From positions 1 to 44,315 of the forward strand of contig CAYLMA010000031.1 in NCBI GenBank assembly GCA_964384915.1: a DNA stretch of 44,315 nucleotides, given 5' to 3'. Below, in pieces: positions 23,156-31,909 of this stretch. The notes under the pieces were generated by a model that saw only the letters and a program-made list of their open reading frames with translations, did no database searches and was not told where the DNA came from. The DNA is from Sulfurimicrobium sp964384915. Lineage in GTDB: Bacteria; Pseudomonadota; Gammaproteobacteria; Burkholderiales; Sulfuricellaceae. Positions within the stretch are counted from its first letter, which is position 1, and each line of letters opens with the position of its first letter. Both the position numbers and the translations under genes were made by a program.

Positions 23156-23236
23156 ACTTTTCCGCTACGAAATGAATGTCATGCAATGACGCTTTAAGCC
23201 GACCGCATGAATGACAACATCATCAAGGAACATGTC

Positions 23237-23539
23237 ATGAAAAAAGCGCTGAACACCTTCATCGCCGCACTCGCCATGCTGGCGGCGGCATCCTCCCTCC
23301 ATGCCGCCGATGTCGCCAACGGCAGGGGCACGGTCAATAAAATCAATAATGACGCCGGCTCGGTGAACATTTCCCACGAGGCCATTCCCGCCCTCAAGTG
23401 GCCGGCCATGACCATGGACATCAAGGTTGCCGACAAGAAAATCCTGTCCGGGGTCAAATCCGGACAGGCGGTTTCCTTCGGCCTGACCAAAGACCCCAAG
23501 GACGGCTATGTGATCTCGCACATCGAGAGCGCCAAGTAA
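23237..23539 (+). CDS. cusF: CusF-type periplasmic Cu(I)/Ag(I) chaperone
   Basis: A 100-residue protein. The start at 23237 has AAGGAA upstream and leaves a clean signal peptide (MKKALNTFIAALAMLAAASSLHA). The mature part is a small beta-barrel with the CusF metal site: a His (NISHEA), then KWPAMTMDIKV providing the Trp and the two Met ligands. Cu(I)/Ag(I) is handed to CusB/CusA. It lies 59 bases before cusC in the same direction. Confidence 0.9.
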   Translation: MKKALNTFIAALAMLAAASSLHAADVANGRGTVNKINNDAGSVNISHEAIPALKWPAMTMDIKVADKKILSGVKSGQAVSFGLTKDPKDGYVISHIESAK

Positions 23540-23597
23540 ACCCGGCGGACGGGAAGCCTGGCGCCTCCCGCCGCCCCATCCATGGAGAATCACGGCC

Positions 23598-24875
23598 ATG
23601 AAATCACATCGCCGTTTCATCACGCCGGGAAAAGCGGTTTTTCTTACCCTGCTGCTCGCCCTGCCGGCTGCCGCCGAAACCCTGCCTGGCTCGAACGTGG
23701 AAAGCCTGCTGAAGCTGGCGCGCGACGCCAATCCCGAGCTTGCCGCCATGCGCCATGAGGCACAGGCCTTTTCGGAGCGGGCCAGCAGTGCCGGCGCCTT
23801 GCCGGACCCCATGCTGCGCACCGAATTAATGGACATCACGCGGCAAGGCGCGGCTTCCAGCGTCAATTTGCTGCCGGGAACGGCCGGCAGCACCAAGTAC
23901 ACGCTGATACAGGCGCTGCCATTCTGGGGGAAACGCGAGCTCAGGCGCGAACTTGCACAAGCCGAAGCGCAGCAGGCCCGGAGCAGGGCCGACACAAGCT
24001 GGGAGGATCTGGCGGCGCGCATCAAGACCAGCCATGCCCAATATTACGTTTATTCCCGTGCCGAAGCCCTCACCCGGGAACTGCTCGACCTGGCGGCTCA
24101 ACTGGAAAAGATCTCCCAGGCACGCTACGCCAGCGGCCTCGCCCCGCAGCAGGATGCCATCCGGGCGCAGCTCGAGCAGACCTCGATACGGAGCGACCTG
24201 GTGGAGCTGGAAAATGCAGTCCACCACAGCAAGGTCAAGCTGAACGCCCTGCTCAACCGCCCTGCAACAGCGCCTCTGGCCGTGCCGCTCGCGCCGCGCA
24301 AGCTGCCCGTAGCGGACAAGCTGGATCATCAGGCATTGCAGGACAATCTGCGCGCCAGGAATCCGCAGCTTTCTACCGAAAATGCGCGCGTCAACGCAGC
24401 CGCGAAAAACCGCGAGCTGGTTTACCGCAACCGCTACCCCGACTTCAATCTCGGCGTGTCACCGCTGCAAACCGCCAACCAGGTCAGGGAATGGGGCTTG
24501 ATGGTCGAATTCAACCTCCCGCTGCAGCAGGAGAGCCGCCGCGCCCAGGAACGCGAAGCGCAATCCATGCTGGCGGCGGCCGAATCGCGCAGGGAGGCAA
24601 CGCAGAACCAGCTTCTCGCCGACCTGGCAGAAAGCTTTTCCGAGCTGGAGGCGGCCCGCCGCATCGAGAATCTGGCGCAAAACAGCCAGCTGCCCCAGGC
24701 CGAACTGAGCTTCAAGGCCGCGCTGGCCGGCTATGAAAACGGCAAGGTGGATTTCTCCACCCTGCTGGATGCCCAGCGCCAGATCCGCAAGGCGAAACTG
24801 GATGTGCTCAAGGCCCAGGGCGAAGCACAGAAACGCCTGGCCGAAATCGAACGCCTGTTGGGAGAAGACTTATGA
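23598..24875 (+). CDS. cusC: Outer membrane efflux protein, CusC/TolC family
   Basis: A 425-residue TolC-type outer membrane channel with a signal peptide (to about residue 28), and two repeats of paired helices: LLKLARDANPELAAMRHEAQAF at the start of the first and NLRARNPQLSTENARVNAAAKNRELV at the start of the second. No lipobox Cys is seen after the signal. GGAG sits before the ATG, and the stop overlaps the cusB start by four bases. It forms the exit duct of the Cus exporter. Confidence 0.85.
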   Translation: MKSHRRFITPGKAVFLTLLLALPAAAETLPGSNVESLLKLARDANPELAAMRHEAQAFSERASSAGALPDPMLRTELMDITRQGAASSVNLLPGTAGSTKYTLIQALPFWGKRELRRELAQAEAQQARSRADTSWEDLAARIKTSHAQYYVYSRAEALTRELLDLAAQLEKISQARYASGLAPQQDAIRAQLEQTSIRSDLVELENAVHHSKVKLNALLNRPATAPLAVPLAPRKLPVADKLDHQALQDNLRARNPQLSTENARVNAAAKNRELVYRNRYPDFNLGVSPLQTANQVREWGLMVEFNLPLQQESRRAQEREAQSMLAAAESRREATQNQLLADLAESFSELEAARRIENLAQNSQLPQAELSFKAALAGYENGKVDFSTLLDAQRQIRKAKLDVLKAQGEAQKRLAEIERLLGEDL

Positions 24876-26167
24876 ACAAGGCAGCGACGATCGTGATGGT
24901 CATCGTCATGACCACTGCAGCGCTGGGCGCGGGCTACTGGCTGGGCACGAAGCAAATCAGCACAAACTCCGCCACTCCGGATGCCGTAAAGAAAGAACGC
25001 AAGGTCCTCTACTACCGCAATCCGATGGGGCAGCCCGACACCTCGACCGTTCCCAAGAAAGACGAAATGGGCATGGACTACATCCCGGTCTATGAAGACG
25101 AGGAAAGCGGCAACCCGGACGCTGCAAGGCAGGTGAAAATCAGCACAGAGAAAATCCAGAAGCTGGGGGTGCGTACCGAAGCAGCCGCACAGCGCGAGTT
25201 GTCTCGTATTGTCCATGCCGTAGGACGGGTCGAAGCCAACGAACGCCTGACCTACACCATTTCGCCCAAATTCGAAGGCTGGATCGAGCGCCTGCACGTC
25301 AATACCACGGGCGCCGCGGTGGGGCGCGGCCAGCCCCTGCTCGAGGTGTATAGTCCGGAGCTGGTTTCCGCCCAGAAGGAATATGCCATTGCAGCCCAAG
25401 GGCAGCAGGCCCTGGCCAACGCCAGCCCGGAAGCGCGGGCCGGCATGAAGCAACTGGCAGACGCCAGCCTGGCACGCATGAAGAACTGGGACATCTCGGA
25501 TGAGCAACTGAAGGCGCTGAGCCAGCACCCGGAAGCCCGTCACACCCTCACCTACCGCTCCCCCGCCAACGGCATCGTCATGGAGAAGAAGGCGGTGCAA
25601 GGCATGCGCTTCATGCCGGGCGAGGTCCTTTACCAGATTGCCGACCTGTCTTCAGTCTGGGTGCTGGCCGACGTATTCGAGCAGGATCTGTCCATGGTCC
25701 GGCCTGGGCAGGCGGCAAAAGTACGCTTCAACGCCTATCCCGGCAAGGATTTCGAGGCCAGGCTGACTTATGTCTACCCCACTCTGAACGCCCAGACGCG
25801 CACTGTACCGGTCCGCCTGGAGATGGCCAATCCCGGCATGCTGCTCAAGCCCGCCATGTATGCCGATGTTGAGCTGAGCGTGCCGAGCAAGGGCAAGGTG
25901 CTGAGCATTCCTGCTTCCGCCGTCATCTACGGCGGCAAAAGCCAGAGTGTGCTGGTGGAACTGGCCGAGGGCCGCTTCGAACCGCGCGACGTCCGGCTCG
26001 GCAGCCAGGGCAGCGATTATGTAGAAGTGCTGGAAGGATTGGGGGAGGGCGAAAAAGTCGTGGTTTCGGCCAATTTCCTGATCGACTCGGAGAGCAACCT
26101 CAAGGCCGCCTTCAGCAGCCTGGTGAGCAAGTCCAAGTCCTCTGTTGCCGCTGATGAACAAAAATGA
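24872..26167 (+). CDS. cusB: CusB-type periplasmic adaptor of heavy-metal RND efflux
   Basis: A 431-residue adaptor: an N-terminal signal anchor (about 5-25), a heavy-metal-binding segment (YYRNPMGQPDTSTVPKKDEMGMDYIPVY, written here in parts: YYRNPMGQ near 48-55 and DEMGMDYIPVYE near 65-76), then lipoyl, helical hairpin, beta-barrel and membrane-proximal domains. The Met residues of the N-terminal segment correspond to the Cu/Ag-handling part of CusB. ATGA overlap with cusC; 52 bases separate it from cusA. Confidence 0.9.
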   Translation: MNKAATIVMVIVMTTAALGAGYWLGTKQISTNSATPDAVKKERKVLYYRNPMGQPDTSTVPKKDEMGMDYIPVYEDEESGNPDAARQVKISTEKIQKLGVRTEAAAQRELSRIVHAVGRVEANERLTYTISPKFEGWIERLHVNTTGAAVGRGQPLLEVYSPELVSAQKEYAIAAQGQQALANASPEARAGMKQLADASLARMKNWDISDEQLKALSQHPEARHTLTYRSPANGIVMEKKAVQGMRFMPGEVLYQIADLSSVWVLADVFEQDLSMVRPGQAAKVRFNAYPGKDFEARLTYVYPTLNAQTRTVPVRLEMANPGMLLKPAMYADVELSVPSKGKVLSIPASAVIYGGKSQSVLVELAEGRFEPRDVRLGSQGSDYVEVLEGLGEGEKVVVSANFLIDSESNLKAAFSSLVSKSKSSVAADEQK

Positions 26168-26219
26168 AATCACCAATCCCCTCCCCTTCAAGGGGAAAAG
26201 ATAGGCGGAGGTAATTAAC

Positions 26220-29200
26220 ATGCTCAACCGGATCATCGAATGGTCGGCGCGCAACCTCTTTCTGGTGCTGCTGGCCACCGCCGCCATCATCGGCGGCGGA
26301 ATCTATGCCGTCCTTAAAACGCCGCTGGATGCCCTGCCCGACCTGTCCGACGTGCAGGTCATCCTGTATACCGAATATCCCGGCCAGGCGCCCCAGGTGG
26401 TGGAGGACCAGGTCACCTATCCCCTCACCACGGCCATGCTGTCGGTCCCCAAATCCAGGGTGGTGCGCGGTTTTTCGTTCTTTGGCGCTTCCTTTGTCTA
26501 TGTTATCTTCGAGGACGGCACCGACATCTACTGGGCACGCTCGCGGGTGCTGGAATATCTCACCTCGCTTTCCGGTCGCCTGCCGCAGGGCATCAATCCC
26601 CAGCTCGGCCCGGATGCAACCGGCGTGGGCTGGGTATACCAGTATGCCGTGCTGGCCAAGAACAAGTCATTGGCTGAATTGCGCACCCTGCAGGACTGGT
26701 ACCTGCGCTATCAGCTCAGCAAGGCACATGGCGTGGCGGAAGTGGCCAGCATCGGAGGCTTCGTCCAGCAGTACCAGGTAACGGTCGATCCGCGCAAATT
26801 GCAGGCCTATGGCGTGCATATCACCCAGGTTTCCAAGGTCATCCGCGAATCCAACCGCGACGTGGGCGGCAGGGTCATCGAAATGGCCGAGGCGGAATTC
26901 ATGGTGCGCGGCAAGGGCTATCTGCGCGGCAAGCATGACATCGAGATGCTGGCGATCAAGAGCGAGCGCGGCATCCCGGTGCTGCTGCGCGACGTGGCGC
27001 GGGTGGAGCTCGGCCCTGACGAGCGGCGCGGCCTGACCGAACTCAACGGCGAGGGCGAGGTGGTATCCGGCATCGTGATGGCGCGCTACGGCCAGAATGC
27101 GCTGGATGTGATCCGCAACATCAAGAGCAAGATCGCAGAAGTGTCCAGCGGTTTGCCCGAAGGCGTCACGATCGAAACGGTTTACGACCGCTCCGGCCTG
27201 ATCGAACGCGCCATCGCCAACCTCAAGACCACGCTGCTGGAGGAAAGCCTCATTGTCGCGCTGGTATGCATCGTCTTCCTGCTGCACGTACGGAGCGCGC
27301 TGGTCGCCATCATCATGCTGCCGGTGGGCGTGCTGATCGCTTTCATCGCCATGCGCCTCTTGGGCATGAACTCCAACATCATGTCTCTCGGCGGCATCGC
27401 CATCGCCATCGGCGCCATGGTGGACGCGGCCATCGTGATGATAGAGAACGCGCACAAGCATCTGGAGCGCCTGCAAACCGGAGAATCGAGAACCGAGGCC
27501 ATCATCGCCTCCTGCAAGGAAGTCGGCCCGGCGCTGTTCTTCTCACTCTTGATCATCACCGTCTCCTTCCTGCCTGTGTTCACATTGGAGGCGCAGGAAG
27601 GCCGACTGTTCTCGCCGCTCGCCTGGACCAAGACCTTTGCCATGGCCGGTGCAGCATTGCTGTCGGTGACCCTGGTACCGGTGCTGATGATGCTGTTCAT
27701 CCGCGGAAAAATTCTGCCCGAGGCGAAAAATCCGGTGAACCGTTTCCTGATCTGGCTTTATCGCCCGGTCATTGCCTGGGTAATGCAGTGGAAAAAGCTG
27801 ACCATCATGCTGGCAGTTGCCATATTGGGCATCAGCCTGTACCCGGCCGCAAAACTCGGCAGCGAATTCATGCCCACGCTCAACGAGGGTACCCTGTTCT
27901 ACATGCCGACCGGCCTGCCCGGCATGTCGGTGACCAAGGCCGCCGAAACACTGCAAACCCAGAACAAGATCATCAAGGGCTTCCCCGAAGTCGCCTCGGT
28001 CTACGGTAAGGCCGGGCGCGCCAACACGGCCACCGACCCGGCCCCGCTGGAGATGTTCGAAACCGTCATCAACCTCAAACCGGAAAACGAATGGCGGCCC
28101 GGCATGAACATCGACAAGCTGATCGCGGAACTAGATGAGGCGCTGCAGATACCCGGCATTTCCAATTCCTGGACCATGCCCATCAAGGCCCGTATCGACA
28201 TGCTTTCGACCGGCATCCGCACGCCCATCGGCATCAAGGTATTCGGCAAGGACCTGGGCGAAATGGAAAAACTGGCCAAGGAAATCGAGAGCGTGGTCAA
28301 GGTCGTGCCCGGCACCACCAGCGCCTACGCCGAACGCCTGACGGGTGGCCTGTATCTGGACATCGAGCCGGACCGCAGCCAGCTGGCCCGTTATGGACTG
28401 GCGGTGGGCGACCTGCAGGAAATCATTTCCACTGCACTGGGTGGCGAAACCGTCACCGCCACGGTCGAGGGCAGGGAGCGTTTCGGCGTGAGCGTGCGTT
28501 ACCCGCGCGAGCTGCGCAGCACCCCGCAGCAGATCGCCACGCAGATCCTGGTACCGGTGAGTACGGAGATGGGCGGCCAGCCCGCGATGATCCCCCTGGG
28601 CCAGCTCGCCACGGTAAAAATCGTGAAGGGCGCCCCGTCCATCCGTACCGAGAATGCCCTGCTATCCGCTTATATCTATGTCGACATCCGCAACCGCGAT
28701 ATCGGCAGCTACGTGGCCGAGGCGCAGCAGGCCGTGCGCGACAAGGTGAAGTTCCCGCCCGGCTACTACGCGGCCTGGAGCGGCCAGTTCGAATACATGC
28801 AGCGCGCCAAGGAAAAGATGAAAGTCGTCATCCCGGTCACGCTGGCGATCATCTTCACCCTGCTCTATCTCAACTTCAGGCGTCTTACCGAAACCCTGAT
28901 CGTCATGCTCTCCGTGCCCTTCGCGCTGGTCGGCGGCGTCTGGCTGATGTGGGCGCTGAACTATAACCTTTCGGTCGCGGTGGCAGTCGGCTTCATCGCC
29001 TTGGCCGGCGTGGCGGCCGAAACCGGGGTGGTGATGCTGATCTACCTCGACCATGCGCTCAAGAAATTCCAGGCCCAAAGGGAGGCCGAAGGTGGACAAC
29101 TGGTATCGGCCGACCTCTACGCCGCGGTGATGGAAGGCGCGGTGGAACGGGTGCGCCCCAAGATGATGACCGTAGTGGCCATCATGGCCGGCCTCTTGCC

Positions 29201-29354
29201 CATCATGTGGAGCAGCGGCACCGGCTCCGAGGTGATGAGCCGCATTGCCGCGCCCATGGTGGGCGGCATGATCTCCTCGACCATACTGACGCTGATCGTC
29301 ATACCCGCCCTGTATGCCCTGATCAAGGAATGGACTCTTTTTGGAAGGAAATAA
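26220..29354 (+). CDS. cusA: CusA-type Cu(I)/Ag(I) RND efflux pump
   Basis: A 1044-residue inner membrane RND pump with 12 predicted membrane helices and two large periplasmic loops. Methionines 562, 612 and 661 (in MPTGLPGM, EMFETV and ARIDML) correspond, at a constant offset of 11, to the three copper/silver-binding Met residues of E. coli CusA, placing this pump in the monovalent-metal (HME4) class rather than the Zn/Co/Cd class. The proton-relay region is present (GAMVDAAIVMIENAHKHLE). GGAGG lies before the ATG. It exports metal from cytoplasm or periplasm through CusB and CusC. Confidence 0.92.
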   Translation: MLNRIIEWSARNLFLVLLATAAIIGGGIYAVLKTPLDALPDLSDVQVILYTEYPGQAPQVVEDQVTYPLTTAMLSVPKSRVVRGFSFFGASFVYVIFEDGTDIYWARSRVLEYLTSLSGRLPQGINPQLGPDATGVGWVYQYAVLAKNKSLAELRTLQDWYLRYQLSKAHGVAEVASIGGFVQQYQVTVDPRKLQAYGVHITQVSKVIRESNRDVGGRVIEMAEAEFMVRGKGYLRGKHDIEMLAIKSERGIPVLLRDVARVELGPDERRGLTELNGEGEVVSGIVMARYGQNALDVIRNIKSKIAEVSSGLPEGVTIETVYDRSGLIERAIANLKTTLLEESLIVALVCIVFLLHVRSALVAIIMLPVGVLIAFIAMRLLGMNSNIMSLGGIAIAIGAMVDAAIVMIENAHKHLERLQTGESRTEAIIASCKEVGPALFFSLLIITVSFLPVFTLEAQEGRLFSPLAWTKTFAMAGAALLSVTLVPVLMMLFIRGKILPEAKNPVNRFLIWLYRPVIAWVMQWKKLTIMLAVAILGISLYPAAKLGSEFMPTLNEGTLFYMPTGLPGMSVTKAAETLQTQNKIIKGFPEVASVYGKAGRANTATDPAPLEMFETVINLKPENEWRPGMNIDKLIAELDEALQIPGISNSWTMPIKARIDMLSTGIRTPIGIKVFGKDLGEMEKLAKEIESVVKVVPGTTSAYAERLTGGLYLDIEPDRSQLARYGLAVGDLQEIISTALGGETVTATVEGRERFGVSVRYPRELRSTPQQIATQILVPVSTEMGGQPAMIPLGQLATVKIVKGAPSIRTENALLSAYIYVDIRNRDIGSYVAEAQQAVRDKVKFPPGYYAAWSGQFEYMQRAKEKMKVVIPVTLAIIFTLLYLNFRRLTETLIVMLSVPFALVGGVWLMWALNYNLSVAVAVGFIALAGVAAETGVVMLIYLDHALKKFQAQREAEGGQLVSADLYAAVMEGAVERVRPKMMTVVAIMAGLLPIMWSSGTGSEVMSRIAAPMVGGMISSTILTLIVIPALYALIKEWTLFGRK

Positions 29355-29355
29355 C

Positions 29356-29802
29356 ATGAGCATCAAACCAATCATTCTGCTTTGCGCCCTGCTTCTGTCG
29401 GCTTGTTCCGACAAACCCCAGGACAAGCAGGAAAGAAATGCGCGGCAATATGATGAAAAAACACTGGCCATGGGCGACCGGACCTACAACACCTATTGCG
29501 CCACTTGCCATGGCTACAAGGGAGAAGGCCAGCCGGGCTGGCAGCAGCCGGGACCGGACGGCAAACTGCTGCCGCCGCCACTGGACGACAAAGGCCGCTC
29601 GTGGCGTCTGTCGAGCGCACAGATCAAAGAATTCATCAGACAGGGCAGCCCTCATGGGCGAGGCAATATGCCGGCATGGCAGGGCAAGCTGAGCGATCAG
29701 GAAATCGGCGCCGTGGCGACCTGGATCACGTCGCTGTGGTCGGACGCCACCTACCTGCAATGGCAAACGCAAGTCGAGAAGCAGGCGCAAGGAATGAATT
29801 GA
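29356..29802 (+). CDS. Cytochrome c lipoprotein (class I)
   Basis: A 148-residue protein. The start at 29356 has AAGGAA upstream and lies one base after the cusA stop. The signal peptide carries a lipobox (LSAC), so the protein is anchored to a membrane. One haem site is seen, CATCH at 48-52, with a Met ligand candidate in GRGNMPAWQGKLSDQEI near 100-118. The layout is that of small mono-haem cytochromes. It might pass electrons in periplasmic copper redox or in respiration; its tight linkage to cusA is notable. Confidence 0.85.
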   Translation: MSIKPIILLCALLLSACSDKPQDKQERNARQYDEKTLAMGDRTYNTYCATCHGYKGEGQPGWQQPGPDGKLLPPPLDDKGRSWRLSSAQIKEFIRQGSPHGRGNMPAWQGKLSDQEIGAVATWITSLWSDATYLQWQTQVEKQAQGMN

Positions 29803-29876
29803 CCGAAGGAGAGTCGTAACAGGGAGAGGAGTTTCAATTGATTTTTCAACCACCATGGAAGAATAAGGAGTTCAAA

Positions 29877-30449
29877 ATGAATAAATCGACAGTTTTGACA
29901 CGATTGCTTGTTTCAGCCTTTGCCATTTCGATGTTCGGAATATTCCTTGCAACGGCAAGCGCCGACTCCGATCCAGAGCATGCCCCTGGAATGGTGATGC
30001 CGGGATCCGGCGGTTGTGGTCCCGGCATGATGGGTGGCTACGGCCCCGGCATGATGCGCGGCTACGGCCATGGAATGATGGGTGCTTATGGTCCCGGCAT
30101 GATGGGCGGCTACGGCCACGGCTTGATGATGGGAATTTGGTCACTCAACCTGAGCAAGGAACAACGCGCCAAGGCCAACCAGATCAGTGATGATATGCGC
30201 AGAAAGCATTGGGAGTTGATGGGCAGGATGCAAGAACAATCGAGCAGCCTGCGCAACCACTACGAAGCGGACAAGTGGGACGCCAAGGAAATCGGCAAGG
30301 TCTACCAGGGCATTTACGACCTCAAGCGGCAGATGATCGAATCCTCTGTGGAGACCCATAACCGCATGGAGGCCGTTCTCACTGCCGAGCAGCGAGAGCA
30401 GCTCAGAAAATCCTGGCCAAGGGGCGGCAGGATGTGGCAGGAACCTTAA
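29877..30449 (+). CDS. Spy/CpxP-like periplasmic protein with Met-rich repeats
   Basis: A 190-residue protein; the start at 29877 has AAGGAG. A signal peptide (to about 30) is followed by five 8-residue repeats at residues 46-85 of the type GYGPGMMG, in which Pro alternates with His, and then by a helical domain ending in LTAEQREQLRK, the LTxxQ motif of Spy, CpxP and ZraP-type chaperones. Met-Met and His residues suggest copper or silver binding. The gene is 74 bases after the cytochrome gene. It may be a metal-storing chaperone; this is inference. Confidence 0.75.
   Translation: MNKSTVLTRLLVSAFAISMFGIFLATASADSDPEHAPGMVMPGSGGCGPGMMGGYGPGMMRGYGHGMMGAYGPGMMGGYGHGLMMGIWSLNLSKEQRAKANQISDDMRRKHWELMGRMQEQSSSLRNHYEADKWDAKEIGKVYQGIYDLKRQMIESSVETHNRMEAVLTAEQREQLRKSWPRGGRMWQEP
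30012..30131 (+). repeat. Five tandem 24-bp repeats coding for a Met-rich segment
   Basis: Units begin at 30012, 30036, 30060, 30084 and 30108; each codes for G-[CYA]-G-[PH]-G-M-M-G or a close variant. The third and fifth carry His, the others Pro, at position 4. Codon choices differ between units, so the repeat is kept at protein level. It probably makes a flexible metal-binding segment. Confidence 0.8.
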
Positions 30450-30547
30450 TGCGCTTGATGCTTTACAATATAACCATATATTAATAACCTATGCCGAGGC
30501 GGATCAGCCTCTGCGTATTTTTCGATTCAAAATTCAAGGAAAAAAAC

Positions 30548-30937
30548 ATGTACGGATTCAGCACACAAGTAACAGGTACTTTTGACGATGCCGTCAGCAG
30601 AGTCACCGAGGAACTGAAGAAAGAAGGTTTCGGCGTTCTCACCGACATCGACGTCAAGGCCACCATGAAGGCCAAACTCAACATCGATGGCCGCGCCTAC
30701 CGCATCCTCGGTGCGTGCAACCCGCCGCTGGCGCACCGCGCCATCGAAGCCGACCCGGACATCGGCCTGCTGCTGCCATGCAACGTGGTGGTGCGCGAGG
30801 AAGAAGACGGCAAGATCACCGTGGCCTTCATGGATCCTTCCGCCGTGCTGAAACTGGTGGACAAGCCCGGCATCGAGGAACTGGCCAAGGAAGTGCGCGG
30901 ACGCCTGGAGCGGGTGCGCGACGGCCTGAAAGGCTGA
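30548..30937 (+). CDS. DUF302 domain protein
   Basis: A 129-residue protein starting MYGFSTQVTG, with AAGGA before the ATG; an in-frame extension upstream has no support. The sequence matches DUF302: EGFGVLTDIDVKATMKAKL, YRILGACNPPLAHRAIEADPDIGLLLPCNVVV. There is no signal peptide, so it is cytoplasmic. The family is often found with metal or sulphur redox genes; its function is not established. A stem-loop follows. Possible own promoter: an AT-rich stretch at 30455-30485 with TTGATG and TATTAA separated by 18 bases. Confidence 0.8.
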   Translation: MYGFSTQVTGTFDDAVSRVTEELKKEGFGVLTDIDVKATMKAKLNIDGRAYRILGACNPPLAHRAIEADPDIGLLLPCNVVVREEEDGKITVAFMDPSAVLKLVDKPGIEELAKEVRGRLERVRDGLKG

Positions 30938-30956
30938 GATTAGAGTTTGCTTGAAA

Positions 30957-30989
30957 TGAAACGGGGAGTGAACATCACTCCCCGTTTCA
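30957..30989. terminator. Rho-independent-type terminator between convergent genes
   Basis: A perfect 14-bp stem with a 5-base loop (stem half TGAAACGGGGAGTG, loop AACAT), 20 bases after the DUF302 stop. The stem ends in a T-rich side on both strands. It separates the plus-strand copper cluster from the minus-strand hydrolase gene and could act in both directions. Confidence 0.75.
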
Positions 30990-31007
30990 ACTTTGGCCGT
31001 TTCATCC

Positions 31008-31064
31008 TGTAGGTCGGGCTTCAGCCCGACAAGATAAGCTTATCGGGCTGAAGCCCGACCTACA
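31008..31064. repeat. REP/BIME-like inverted repeat
   Basis: Two 21-base arms in perfect inverted orientation (31008-31028 and 31044-31064), each itself a hairpin: TCGGGCTTCAGCCCG. They surround a 15-base centre that holds the palindrome GATAAGCTTATC (31033-31044). The core GTAGGTCGGGCTTCAGCCCGAC is a widespread REP-type element in beta- and gammaproteobacteria and typically sits between genes. It lies directly beside the terminator and before the 3' end of the hydrolase gene. Confidence 0.8.
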
Positions 31065-31084
31065 TCGAAGCCGACCGGCCTGAA

Positions 31085-31900
31085 TCACAGCGCCAGCGTT
31101 TCGCCGGGTTTCATTTCCTTCAGCCGGGTTTTCACGCCCTGTTTCTTCAGCGCGGCGGCAAAGTCGTCCGGCTTGCCGGCCAGCACCGGGAATGTCCCGA
31201 AATGCATGGGCACGACCATGCCGGGCTTGACCAGCCTCACCGCTTCGGCGGCGCGCTCCGGCCCCATGGTGAAGTGCCCGCCGATGCAGGCCAGCATCAC
31301 GTCCACCTTGTGGAAGCGGCTGATCAAGGCCATGTCACCGAACACGTCGGTGTCGCCGGTATGGTATATCGCCGGACCGTTCTTCACCGTGATCAGGAAG
31401 CCCCCCGGGTTGCCGCCGTCGTGGATATGCTTGTCCGCGCTGCCTTCCGGGGCGACCACGGTGGAGCTATGGATGGCCGGGATGAAGGCGATCTTCACCT
31501 CGCCATCGAGCAGGCTCAATTCTCCGCCGAAATTGCCCTGGGTATCGAAGCCCATCTGCTTTTCCGGATAGCCGCCGTAGGTCGCCAGCGCCTTGCCCAG
31601 GTCAAAGGTCGTCACCAGCCTGGCGCCGGTCTTCGCGGCGATTTCCGCGCTGTTGCCGACATGGTCGAAGTGGCCGTGGGTCACCAGGATCAGGTCCGCC
31701 TTGTCGAGCCCGGCCAGGTCTTCCTTGCCGCTCTTGTTGGCGGGATTGGTCAGCCACGGGTCGATCAAGAGCACCTTGCCGGAGGGCGTGGTGAGCTTGA
31801 AAGCGGCATGGCCGTACCAGGTCAGGCCGGTTTTGCCATCGGCCAGGGCCAGGGAAGGCAGGGCCAGGATCGCGAGCAGCATCCACTTCATCATTTGCAT
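31085..31900 (-). CDS. UPF0173-type metallo-beta-lactamase-fold hydrolase, exported
   Basis: A 271-residue protein with a signal peptide (MQMMKWMLLAILALPSLALADG) and the metallo-beta-lactamase fold: THGHFDHVG (metal-binding HxHxDH) at about 75-83, IHSSTV, and a downstream HTGDTD. UPF0173 enzymes are metal-dependent hydrolases of unknown substrate. The start has AAGGAG upstream. It is separated by 9 bases from folA, so the two may be co-transcribed. Confidence 0.85.
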   Translation of the reverse strand: MQMMKWMLLAILALPSLALADGKTGLTWYGHAAFKLTTPSGKVLLIDPWLTNPANKSGKEDLAGLDKADLILVTHGHFDHVGNSAEIAAKTGARLVTTFDLGKALATYGGYPEKQMGFDTQGNFGGELSLLDGEVKIAFIPAIHSSTVVAPEGSADKHIHDGGNPGGFLITVKNGPAIYHTGDTDVFGDMALISRFHKVDVMLACIGGHFTMGPERAAEAVRLVKPGMVVPMHFGTFPVLAGKPDDFAAALKKQGVKTRLKEMKPGETLAL

Positions 31901-31909
31901 CTCAACTCC

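Noticed and set aside
26165..26219. Regulatory hairpin between cusB and cusA
   Set aside because: CCCCTTCAAGGGG is too short and lacks a T-run; it may lower or tune read-through, but nothing further can be supported.
30012..30131. CRISPR-like array
   Set aside because: The 24-bp units have no spacers and are coding repeats in frame.
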